Shown: positions 1-8,958 of the stretch, piece by piece | Position numbering within the stretch: position 1 is the first letter of the stretch | Layout: each line of letters opens with the position of its first letter | Assembly (NCBI RefSeq): GCF_003628535.1 | Contig: NZ_RBCI01000004.1 | Coordinates: forward strand, 248,001 to 312,000 | DNA: 64,000 nt | Reading direction: 5' to 3' | From: Flavisolibacter nicotianae | GTDB taxonomy: Bacteria > Bacteroidota > Bacteroidia > Chitinophagales > Chitinophagaceae | The notes under the pieces: model-generated | What the model was told of the DNA's origin: nothing | Database searches by the model: none | Seen by the model: only the letters and a program-made list of their open reading frames with translations | Program-made: the position numbers and the translations under genes

Positions 1-1119
1 GTGTTTCAGTTTACGGCCTCCCTCTTTTTATTGATCGGCACACTGGCTGTTTATCAGCAAATCCAATACATGCGCAAGCAGTCGTTGGGTATAAACATCG
101 ATCAAACCCTGGTGGTAAATCGTCCGGTGGTACTGACGGATTCCACCTATCTGCGAAACATGACGGCATTGAAGGAAGCGCTAAGCCAGCAGACATCCGT
201 TAAAGGTGTCACCATCTCAACCAGTATTCCCGGCGAACCGGTGGATTGGAATGCTGGAGGGATAAAGCTGGTTGGTACCGACGAATCGACACAAAAGCAA
301 TACCGCGTTATTGGCGTGGATTACGATTACCTGAAATTGTACGGCATAAAACTTATTGCCGGTCGTCCCTTTTCCAAAGATTACGGCAGTGATGACCATG
401 CCGTTATTTTCACGAAAAAGGGGTTTGAGCAATTGGGTTTGGCGAAACCGGAAGATGCCGTGGGGAAAAAGATTGATTTTTGGGGCGAGCAGTTCACGAT
501 CGTAGGTATCGCAGATAATTTCCACCAGCAATCCTTGCGGGAAGATTTCGAGCCGCTGATCTTTCGCTTGATCCCGGATGTGCAGGGTTTCCTGTCAATT
601 AAAACACCGGCATCGAAAGCCAGCCAAACCATCGAAAACGTAAGAGCAGCCTGGAATCAATTTTTCCCCGGAAACACGTTTGAATATTTTTTTCTCGATG
701 ATCATTTCGACGAGCAGTACAAGGCCGATCAAAAGTTCGGACAGGTATTCGGGCTGTTTACTTCACTTGCCATCCTCGTTGCTTGTTTGGGCTTGTTCGG
801 TCTTGCCTCGTTCACCACGATTCAGCGCACAAAAGAGATCGGCATCCGCAAAGTACTGGGAGCTTCCGTTCCGCAGATCCTGAAATTGTTGTACCAGGAA
901 TTTGCGTCGCTACTTGCCATTGCATTTGTTTTAGCAGTGCCATTGGCATGGTATGTCGTTTTGAGTTGGTTGCAAGGCTATGCCTTCCGAATTGATATCC
1001 ATTGGTCTTACTTCATGATCCCGTTTGTGGCCATCTTTATCATTGCGTTTCTAACTGTAAGTTATCAGTCGATGAAAGCGGCGTTATCAAATCCGGTCAA
1101 GAGTTTACGAACCGAGTAA
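1..1119 (+). CDS. ABC transporter permease, MacB/FtsX family (C-terminal part, cut by window edge)
   Basis: Only the second half of a double-unit permease is present; the reading frame enters from outside the window, so the GTG at position 1 is internal. Residues 1-20 match the transmembrane helix that opens the second half in the downstream paralogs (FQFTASLFLLIGTLAVYQQ). A periplasmic MacB-type domain follows to about residue 240, then three membrane helices with the FtsX coupling motif EIGIRKVLGAS near residue 280. The protein ends in NPVKSLRTE, the same tail as the next six permeases, so it belongs to the tandem array. The substrate is unknown. Family assignment is secure. Confidence 0.9.
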   Translation: MFQFTASLFLLIGTLAVYQQIQYMRKQSLGINIDQTLVVNRPVVLTDSTYLRNMTALKEALSQQTSVKGVTISTSIPGEPVDWNAGGIKLVGTDESTQKQYRVIGVDYDYLKLYGIKLIAGRPFSKDYGSDDHAVIFTKKGFEQLGLAKPEDAVGKKIDFWGEQFTIVGIADNFHQQSLREDFEPLIFRLIPDVQGFLSIKTPASKASQTIENVRAAWNQFFPGNTFEYFFLDDHFDEQYKADQKFGQVFGLFTSLAILVACLGLFGLASFTTIQRTKEIGIRKVLGASVPQILKLLYQEFASLLAIAFVLAVPLAWYVVLSWLQGYAFRIDIHWSYFMIPFVAIFIIAFLTVSYQSMKAALSNPVKSLRTE

Positions 1120-1505
1120 AGATGGCTCCTGGATCGAAAACCTGCAGCTAAAAAGCTGTATCGAAAACGGACAGTTTTGTGCGAATACGAACAGGGTCGT
1201 AAGCGAACAGGATAAGTAAGTATTTGCTTCCCAGTTTCTTGTGGAAGTGGTACAATTGTTCGGTTTCAAAACGGGTGTTTGCATAGACAGCAATATCGAT
1301 TGTGTCGCTGATCGCTGCAAAGCAACACGCATCAAACCGAAACATTTTTCATGCTGTTCAACTTCGTAAATACGGCCTCGTGTCAAAAGGTAAAAGCGCA
1401 CCATCATGCCGTTGTTGTTATGTTGAAAATTTCAAAGCCGTGCTTACATGGAAAAAATGCTGGAAACAGCAGGCAGAGGAAAAATGAAAACATAAAACCG
1501 TGTTT
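1120..1505 (+). other. 386-nt intergenic gap between permeases 1 and 2
   Basis: I see no convincing gene here. Short antisense ORFs of 65 and 100 codons exist but show no recognisable family. The gap contains a 19-bp dyad at 1156-1174 and, just after it, a looser related stretch (1178-1194) ending in ACGAACAG. A TGGTACAATTGTTC string at 1248-1261 faintly resembles the -24 part of the elements described before the last permease and the ATPase, but it is too diverged to call a promoter. Confidence 0.5.
1156..1174 (+). promoter_or_regulatory. 19-bp dyad operator, third copy (C)
   Basis: The sequence CTGTATCGAAAACGGACAG matches the dyads at 14104-14122 and 16690-16708. The outer arms here are CTGT/ACAG, while in the other two copies they are GTGT/ACAC: the first and last bases have changed together and keep the symmetry. 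This supports recognition of the dyad by a dimeric protein. It lies about 330 nt upstream of the next permease start, farther than in the other copies, so its target is less clear. Confidence 0.5.
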
Positions 1506-3944
1506 ATGTTGAAAAACTTTTTTACGGTCGCCTGGAGAAATCTGGCGAAGCACAAGATTTTCTCCTTCATCAATATCATCGGCCTTGCCTCCGGCCTGGC
1601 CTGCTTTATTTTGATCGCCATGTACGTGGCGGATGAACTCAGCTACGACCGCTTCAACGAAAAGGCCGACCGCATCTACCGGGTCAATTCCGACGTGTTG
1701 TTTGGTGGCAACAACCTGCGGCTTGCCGTCTGCTCCGATCCGATGGGTGCCACCTTGAAGAAAGACTATCCGCAGGTGGAAGAATTTGTCCGGTTTTACA
1801 ACTCCGACGGTTACCGGATGGTAAAGAAAGGAAATGAATACCTGCGGGAAAACAATGTTGCCCGTGCCGACTCAACGCTGTTCAATGTGTTTACCCTTCC
1901 GGCTATCGCCGGCAATACAAAGACCGCCTTGAATGAACCCAACACGGTTGTGCTGACAGAGTCAACGGCGAAGAAATACTTTGGAACAACAGACGTGGTG
2001 GGAAAGCAAATTGAAACCGACGAAAACCGAAGCACTATTTACAAGGTCACGGCCGTGATCAAAGACATTCCGCACAATTCGCATTTTCAGTTTGATTTTA
2101 TTTTTCCCATGAAGGGCATCGACTACCAAATGGGAAATTTCCTCAGCCATAATTTTCAAACCTACATTCTCTTAAGACCCGGTACCGATTACAGGGCATT
2201 TGAAAAGAATTTCAACCAGGTAATTGACCGGTACGTAATACCGCAGGCCAAGGAGTTCATGAACATTGGTTCGATGGATGAATTTCGCAAGGCGGGCAAC
2301 AATCTTTCGTACAGCCTGATGCCGCTGACCAAAATCCATCTTTACTCCGACCGCTTTCCGGAACTGGGTGTTAATGGTAACATCCAGTACGTGTACATTT
2401 TTTCGGCCGTGGCCATTTTCGTTCTGTTGCTGGCCTGCATCAATTTCATGAACCTGTCAACGGCCCGTTCCGCCGGGAGGGCAAGGGAGGTCGGCATCCG
2501 GAAGGTACTGGGTTCCGAAAAGCGATCGCTCATCCAGCAGTTCCTGCTCGAGTCCATCGTCACTTCGTTTTTGGCCACGGCACTGGCCATCGGCATTGCC
2601 GCCGTTTGTTTGCCCTGGTTTAACGAACTGTCAGGCAAGCAGCTTTCGCTGGCCGATTTTTTCCAATCGAAACAAGTTGTTTTCCTTGTGCTATTGCCGC
2701 TCATCGTTGGCCTGCTGGCCGGTGCTTACCCGGCCTTCCTGTTGTCGTCGTTCAGGCCCATCGCCGTGCTGAAAGGCCGCCTCAATGCGGGTTTCCGGCG
2801 CAGCAACCTTCGTGGTGCCCTGGTGGTTTTCCAGTTCACCACGTCCATCATCCTGATCATCGGCACCATCGTGGTGTACCGCCAGTTGAATTATGTACAA
2901 ACCAAGCAGCTTGGCTTCAACAAAGACCAGGTGCTGATCGTGAACGGAACCGGCGCCCTGCGGGAACAGGCCACGGCCTTTAAGCAGGAAGTGGCAAAGC
3001 TGAGCGGCGTTTCCGGCGCTGCGTTTGCCGGCTACCTGCCGGTGGAGGGTTCGGCACGCAACGACAATACGTTTTCAACGGAAGCCGTGATGACGGCAAA
3101 GAACGGCTTCAACATGCAGGCCTGGCAGGTCGACTACGACTACCTGAACCTGATGGGCATGCAACTGGTGAAAGGACGAAATTTTTCCCGTGATTTCGGC
3201 GCCGATTCTTCCGCCGTGATCATCAATGAAACGACGGCCAAACTGATTGGCTTCGACAATCCCATTGGCAAAAAGCTTTACAGCAATTTCCAGGATATCA
3301 CCGGCAACCGGCTGATCGCTTACGACATCATCGGCGTGGTGAAGGACTTTCATTTTGAATCGCTACGGCAAAATATCGGGCCTCTTTGCATGCGGCTGGG
3401 CAACCCCTCGTGGGTGACAGCCTTCAAGGTGCAGACGGGCAATCTGAAATCCCTCCTGGGCACCATCGAAAAAAAATGGAAAGCCATGGCGCCGGGCATG
3501 CCGTTCAGCTACCAGTTCCTCGATGACGCCTTCAACAGCATGTACAAGGTGGAGCAGCGCACCGGGAAACTGGGCTTAAGCCTTGCGGTGATCGCCATCC
3601 TCATCGCCTGTCTTGGCCTTCTTGGCCTTGCGATGTTTACGGCCGAACAGCGAATCAAAGAGATCGGTATCCGCAAGGTCCTGGGAGCAACGGTAACGAA
3701 CCTGGTTTCCATGCTCTCGAAAGACTTTTTAAAACTGGTCCTTCTCGCTCCGGTGATTGCCTTCCCGGTTTCGTGGTGGATCATGAACAAGTGGCTGCAG
3801 GACTTTGCCTACCGCACGGCCATCGGCTGGTGGATCTTTGCCCTGGCGGCGATCATGGCCGTGGTGATCGCCCTGCTTACGGTTGGCTCGCAGGCCATTA
3901 GGGCAGCGCTGGCCAACCCGGTGAAGAACTTGAGAACAGAGTAG
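1506..3944 (+). CDS. ABC transporter permease, MacB/FtsX family (array member 2)
   Basis: Inner-membrane permease of about 812 aa, built as two fused MacB-like units. Each unit has one N-terminal helix, a periplasmic MacB core domain and three FtsX helices. Here the first helix is at about 20-41, the first FtsX block at about 296-425 with EVGIRKVLGSE, the second-unit helix at about 437-460, and the last FtsX block at about 685-805 with EIGIRKVLGAT. It ends NPVKNLRTE. MacB-type permeases do not form a through-membrane channel; they transmit ATP-driven conformational change to the periplasm. The ATG at 1506 is preferred over the in-frame GTG at 1500 because MLKNFFTVAWRNLAKHK matches the paralog N-termini. 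The substrate is unknown. Confidence 0.93.
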   Translation: MLKNFFTVAWRNLAKHKIFSFINIIGLASGLACFILIAMYVADELSYDRFNEKADRIYRVNSDVLFGGNNLRLAVCSDPMGATLKKDYPQVEEFVRFYNSDGYRMVKKGNEYLRENNVARADSTLFNVFTLPAIAGNTKTALNEPNTVVLTESTAKKYFGTTDVVGKQIETDENRSTIYKVTAVIKDIPHNSHFQFDFIFPMKGIDYQMGNFLSHNFQTYILLRPGTDYRAFEKNFNQVIDRYVIPQAKEFMNIGSMDEFRKAGNNLSYSLMPLTKIHLYSDRFPELGVNGNIQYVYIFSAVAIFVLLLACINFMNLSTARSAGRAREVGIRKVLGSEKRSLIQQFLLESIVTSFLATALAIGIAAVCLPWFNELSGKQLSLADFFQSKQVVFLVLLPLIVGLLAGAYPAFLLSSFRPIAVLKGRLNAGFRRSNLRGALVVFQFTTSIILIIGTIVVYRQLNYVQTKQLGFNKDQVLIVNGTGALREQATAFKQEVAKLSGVSGAAFAGYLPVEGSARNDNTFSTEAVMTAKNGFNMQAWQVDYDYLNLMGMQLVKGRNFSRDFGADSSAVIINETTAKLIGFDNPIGKKLYSNFQDITGNRLIAYDIIGVVKDFHFESLRQNIGPLCMRLGNPSWVTAFKVQTGNLKSLLGTIEKKWKAMAPGMPFSYQFLDDAFNSMYKVEQRTGKLGLSLAVIAILIACLGLLGLAMFTAEQRIKEIGIRKVLGATVTNLVSMLSKDFLKLVLLAPVIAFPVSWWIMNKWLQDFAYRTAIGWWIFALAAIMAVVIALLTVGSQAIRAALANPVKNLRTE

Positions 3945-3956
3945 GAGAAAGAGCGG

Positions 3957-4012
3957 GATATTGGATATTGGATATTGAGATATTTGGTATAGCTAAAAAC
4001 TGATTGCTGATC
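3957..4012. repeat. Short intergenic repeats (GATATTGG units plus CTGATTGCTGAT)
   Basis: Between permeases 2 and 3 there are three near-perfect tandem units of GGATATT, followed by an ACTGATTGCTGATC string. The same pair of elements, in the same order, recurs at 31808-31914. The GATATTGG part alone recurs inverted at 41065-41108, and the CTGATTGC part alone at 24096-24111 and 31221-31232. These look like a small dispersed family confined to intergenic DNA. I cannot tell what they do. Confidence 0.55.
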
Positions 4013-4039
4013 ACTTTTATAATTCGTAAATAAAAAACT

Positions 4040-6397
4040 ATGTTTCGTTCGTATTTGAAAATTGCCTGGAGGAATATTTGGAAGAACACGGCTTTCTCCG
4101 TCACCAATCTGTTAGGACTAACCATCGGTATGACCTGTACCATCCTCATTCTGCTGTGGGTGCAGGACGAACGGAGCTGGGACAGGTTTCATTCCAATCA
4201 CAGCAACGTTTACCGCTTGTTGGTGAACCGCAATTTCAACGGTGAGATCACCACCGATGTTGCGTCGCCTTACCCGACGGCCGAAGCCCTGAAGGCGAAT
4301 TTTCCGGAGGTCAAAAATGCCGCGGTGGATGATTATGGCGGAGACCATGTATTGAAGTTCAACGAAACGATCGTCAAAAAGCGTGGCTACAATACCATCA
4401 GTGGTTTTCTCAACATGTTCCAGTGGAAATTTGTGAAAGGGAATGCGGCAACGGCGTTTAGCAATCCGGAAAACATCGTGATCACCGCGTCTATGGCAAA
4501 ATCGCTTTTTGGAAGCGAGGAGCCCCTGGGCAAAATGGTGAAGTTCGACAACCAGGCCCTGAAAACCGTTTCGGCCGTAGTGCAGGATCCGCCATCGAAT
4601 TCAAGCTTCCAGTTTAGCTTTTTAACTTCCTTCAACCCAAGCGGTGATTTTGAAAAGCAGGCGGCTACCGATTGGGTGAACTCTTTTACCGAGACCATCG
4701 TGGAAGTGCAACCGGGCACCAATATCCCGGGGCTGAATAAAAAGATCACGGCGTTCATGAACAGCAAAACCACCGGTGGCGCCAAATTCGAATTCTTTCT
4801 TCACCCGATGGACAAATGGCGGCTCTACAGCGATTTTAAAAACGGGGTGAATACTGGTGGGTTGATTTCCTACGTGAAGCTGTTTACCATTATCGCCATC
4901 ATTATCCTGGTTATCGCCTGCGTCAATTTCATGAACCTTTCTACCGCCAAATCGGAAAAGCGGGCCAAGGAAGTGGGCATTCGCAAAACGCTCGGCTCCG
5001 AACGCAGACAGTTGATTTGGCAGTTCTACAGCGAGTCGCTCATCTTTGCCTTGCTATCGTTTTTGTTGTCGGTACTGGATGTTTACACCCTGCTGCCTCT
5101 GTTCAATACATTGGTGGAAAAACAGCTTTCACTGAACGTGTTTGACCCGAAATTTTTAGCGGCATCGCTGGTGATGATCTTGCTGACAGGCCTGATTGCA
5201 GGCAGCTACCCGGCGCTTTACCTGTCTTCGTTCAATCCTGTAAAAGTTTTGAAAGGAACGTTTCTTCCGGGTAAAAATGCGGCCCTTCCAAGGAAGGTGT
5301 TGGTGGTGCTGCAGTTTGGCATTTCGGTACTGCTGATTTCCTCTACAATCTTGGTTTACCAGCAAATTCAGCATGTCAAAAACCGCGATCTTGGCTACAA
5401 CCCGGCCAACCTGCTGCAGATCCCGTCGTCGCAAGACGCCAACAAAAACGCGGAGATCATCAAAAACGAGCTGCTGCAATCAGGCATGGTGGCTTCTATT
5501 ACCCGCACGTCATCGCCCATCACGGCCATCTGGAATTTCACACCGGCGCCTGACTGGAAGGGTAAACCACAGGGAACAAACCTGGTGATGACAGCCATGC
5601 GTACCGATGTGGCCTTTGCCGGCACCACGAGGGCACGCATTACCCAGGGCCGTGATTTTACCACGGCACCCGTGGATTCCAACGCAATGCTGCTGAATAA
5701 ATCTGCTGTGAAGATTATGCAACTTGCCGACCCGGTGGGGATGAGCATGCGCTACGGCAACCGGGATTACACCGTGGTAGGTGTAACAGACGATGTGGTC
5801 ATGGGATCGCCGTATGCACCCGTGATGCCAATGATGATGATGTTGGACAAGGCCCGGGGCGGCTTTTATGTGCTTCGCCTGCGCGACGGCGTGAAACCTC
5901 AGGCGGCCCTGCCAAAAATTGAAAGCGTTTTCAAGCAGTACAACCCGGAATATCCGTTCGAGTACACCTTCGTGGACCAGGACTTCAACCGCAAGTTTGC
6001 CACCGAAGACCTGATCTCGAAACTGAGTAAGATCTTTGCAGGCCTTGCTATTTTCATTTGCTGCCTGGGCCTTTCGGGACTGGCTTCCTTTACCATCGAA
6101 AAGCGGTTCAAAGAGATCGGCATCCGCAAGGTGCTGGGCGCTTCCGTGCAGCAACTGCTTTACCTGCTCTCCAAAGAATTTTTGTTCCTGGTGTTGCTGG
6201 CGGCGCTCATCAGCATTCCCATTACGTGGTGGCTGCTGAACAACTGGCTGCAGAACTACGAGTACCACATCAACATCAGCATCTGGCTGTTTGTGGGCAG
6301 CTGCTTCAGCGTGTTGTTTTTGACGCTGCTGATCGTTTGGCTCAACGGCCTGCGGGCCGCACTGGCAAGCCCGGCGAAAAGTTTACGAACCGAATAA
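4040..6397 (+). CDS. ABC transporter permease, MacB/FtsX family (array member 3)
   Basis: 785-aa paralog of the preceding gene with the same two-unit layout. The N-terminus is MFRSYLKIAWRNIWKN, the first FtsX block carries EVGIRKTLGSE and the last carries EIGIRKVLGAS; the tail is NPAKSLRTE-like (ASPAKSLRTE). The periplasmic domains differ clearly from the neighbours, so this is an old duplication rather than a recent copy. The start lies 95 nt after the previous stop, across a short repeat array. No Shine-Dalgarno sequence is visible before the ATG. Confidence 0.93.
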   Translation: MFRSYLKIAWRNIWKNTAFSVTNLLGLTIGMTCTILILLWVQDERSWDRFHSNHSNVYRLLVNRNFNGEITTDVASPYPTAEALKANFPEVKNAAVDDYGGDHVLKFNETIVKKRGYNTISGFLNMFQWKFVKGNAATAFSNPENIVITASMAKSLFGSEEPLGKMVKFDNQALKTVSAVVQDPPSNSSFQFSFLTSFNPSGDFEKQAATDWVNSFTETIVEVQPGTNIPGLNKKITAFMNSKTTGGAKFEFFLHPMDKWRLYSDFKNGVNTGGLISYVKLFTIIAIIILVIACVNFMNLSTAKSEKRAKEVGIRKTLGSERRQLIWQFYSESLIFALLSFLLSVLDVYTLLPLFNTLVEKQLSLNVFDPKFLAASLVMILLTGLIAGSYPALYLSSFNPVKVLKGTFLPGKNAALPRKVLVVLQFGISVLLISSTILVYQQIQHVKNRDLGYNPANLLQIPSSQDANKNAEIIKNELLQSGMVASITRTSSPITAIWNFTPAPDWKGKPQGTNLVMTAMRTDVAFAGTTRARITQGRDFTTAPVDSNAMLLNKSAVKIMQLADPVGMSMRYGNRDYTVVGVTDDVVMGSPYAPVMPMMMMLDKARGGFYVLRLRDGVKPQAALPKIESVFKQYNPEYPFEYTFVDQDFNRKFATEDLISKLSKIFAGLAIFICCLGLSGLASFTIEKRFKEIGIRKVLGASVQQLLYLLSKEFLFLVLLAALISIPITWWLLNNWLQNYEYHINISIWLFVGSCFSVLFLTLLIVWLNGLRAALASPAKSLRTE

Positions 6398-6505
6398 AAC
6401 ATGGTTACAAACCCGATGAAACGATAAGGTAATAACAAACCTTGAGCGAGCCAGGCAAGATCACATGAGGATACATTCAATTTATCCATTTTCAAAATTC
6501 CGGTT

Positions 6506-8862
6506 ATGGTAAAGAATTATCTTCTGGTGGCTTTACGAAACATGCAACGAAACAAAGCCTTTACGGCCATCAACGTGTTGGGGCTTGCGCTGGGCATCGC
6601 TTGCAGTTTGCTCATTTTCCTTTGGGTGAATGATGAATACAGCATCGATAGGTTTCATCAAAACAGTCCGCAGTTGTACAGCATTTTTGAACGGCAGTAC
6701 CACGACGGAACGGTCTTCGCCAACCACAACACGCCGGGGCACAGGAACTGAAAAAGGTGTACCCGGAGGTGAAATTTGCCGCTGGCTATGCCTGGAACAA
6801 AGAGGCGACGTTCGAGGCGAACAACAAGATCATCAAAGAAGGAGGAAACTACGGCGGTGAGGATTTCTTTCGCATGTTCAGTTTCCCCTTGTTGAAAGGC
6901 AGGGCGGAAACAGCCTTGGAGGAACCGCTTGCCATCGCCTTATCGAAAAAGATGGCGGAGGATTTCTTTGGCTCGGCAGAAAAAGCCTACGGCCAAACCA
7001 TCCGTTTTCAAAACAAAAAAGATTTTAAAGTGACGGCTGTTTTTGACAATGTGCCGTCCAGCAGCTCGCTAAAATTTGACTATCTCCTCAACTGGGAAGA
7101 ATTTTTGAACGAAAATGAGTGGGCAAAAGACTGGGGCAACAATGCGCCGGAAACCTATCTCGTACTCCGGGAAGGAACGGATGCGAAAGCCTTTGCCAAA
7201 AAGATCACCGCCTTCATTGAAAACTATTTCAAGGAACCCAATTTTAAGGTCCGTCTCGATTTGCAACCGTTTGGCGACGTGTACCTGCATTCAACTTTCA
7301 AAGACGGCGAACTTTCCGGCGGACGAATTCAGTATGTACGGTTATTTAGTGTCATCGCCATTTTCATTTTGCTGATCGCCTGCATCAACTTCATGAATCT
7401 TACTACTGCACGATCAGTGAGGCGGGCCAAGGAAATTGGTGTACGAAAAGTGGTCGGCGCTTTCCGCATCGCCCTGATCCGGCAGTTTATTGGTGAAGCA
7501 CTGTTTTTTGTTTTCCTGGCGGCGATCGTGTCATTGGTTCTTGTGGCCCTGGTCATGCCGCTGTTCAATGAACTAACCCATAAGCAACTGACGGTTCCTT
7601 TTGCAGATCCGCGCTTTCTCCTGGGCTTTGCCGGCCTGATCCTCCTTACAGGGGTTGTTTCGGGTAGTTATCCCGCTTTGTACCTCTCGTCATTCAATTC
7701 AATCAGCGTTTTAAAAGGAACGATCAGGTTCAGTACCGGTGCGTTGTGGTTTCGAAAAGGACTGGTGGTTTTCCAGTTCGTTTTGTCGATTGTTCTCATT
7801 ATTGGTACCATCGTGGTGAGCCGGCAAATCGATTATGTTCAGCGGATCAATCTTGGTTACGACCGTGAAAATCTACTCTATGTGCCGCTGGAAGGCGACC
7901 TGCTGAAAAACTATGCGCTTTTTAAAAACAAGGCGATGGCCCTGCTGGGCATACAGCAGGTATCACGCATTACCGATAATCCGACCAACATCAGCAACGC
8001 TACGGGTGGTGTGCAGTGGGAGGGTAAAGATCCGACCTCCATGGTGCAGTTTGCACAAGCCGCAGTGGGTTATGATTTCACCGGAACATTGAAAATACCA
8101 CTGGTGCAGGGCAGGGATTTTTCAAAGGATTTTCCGACCGATTCGGCTGGTTACATCATCAACGAAACAGCCTTGAAACTGATCGGGTACAAAGATCCGG
8201 TTGGTAAAAAGCTGGTCTTCTGGCAGATGCCCGGAATGATCATTGGCGTCATCAAGGACTGTCATTTCAGTTCCTTGCACGATCCCATCCGTCCGATTGT
8301 CCTTCGTCTTGGCGAAACCGCCGATTATGGACGTGTGCTGGTCCGCACAGAACGCGGCAAGACAAGAGAGGCCCTGGCCAGCCTTGAACGCATCAGTAAG
8401 GAACTGAACCCGAAATTTCCTTTCACCTATTCTTTTTCGGACGATGACTATCAAAAGCTATATACCAGCGAGAAACTGGTGGGCAAACTTTCCAACGCGT
8501 TTGCCTTCCTGGCCATTTTTATTTCCTGTCTTGGACTGTTGGGTTTGGCCATGTTCACGGCCGAGCAACGTACCAGGGAGTTTGGCATCAGAAAGGTCCT
8601 GGGTGCGAGTGCCCGGTCGTTGTTTCAACTGCTGTCGAAGGAATTCATCGTACTGGTTCTGCTGGCGCTGTTGATTGCCTCGCCACTTGCCTGGTATTTT
8701 ATGAACAGCTGGTTGCTTGATTATGCGTACCGGGTGAATCTTTCCTGGTGGATGTTTGCGCTGGCGGGTTCGGCAGCAATGATGATTGCGCTGCTGACCG
8801 TAAGTCTCCAGGCCATCAAGGCAGCCTTTGTAAACCCGGTAAAAAGTTTACGGACGGAATAA
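6506..8862 (+). pseudogene. ABC transporter permease, MacB/FtsX family (array member 4), broken by a one-base frameshift
   Basis: The first frame runs from ATG 6506 and stops at 6749-6751 just after NHNTPG. The continuing frame picks up at once with AQELKKVYPEVKFA and runs to 8862. Adding one G to the GGGG run at 6736-6739 restores a single frame of about 785 aa, the length of array member 3, with normal FtsX motifs (EIGVRKVVGAF, EFGIRKVLGAS) and the tail NPVKSLRTE. Everything outside the break looks intact, so this is either a recent inactivating mutation or a homopolymer sequencing error. If real, the second part could only be made by reinitiation, for example at GTG 6757, and would lack the first membrane helix. 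Confidence 0.88.
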
Positions 8863-8958
8863 CGTTCATTTTAAAAGGGAAAAAAACGAATTGGTTGATC
8901 GGACAGTGGGGGTAAACAAGAAAGGTTGTAAACCGGCATCATTACCTAAATCTTTTCT

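Noticed and set aside
1148-1345. Antisense ORF of 65 codons between permeases 1 and 2
   Set aside because: It reads through the dyad at 1156-1174, has no recognisable family and no promoter. Probably chance.
6736-6757. Programmed frameshifting in permease 4
   Set aside because: No slippery heptamer with a stimulatory structure is apparent, and no sibling permease uses one; a mutation or sequencing error is simpler.
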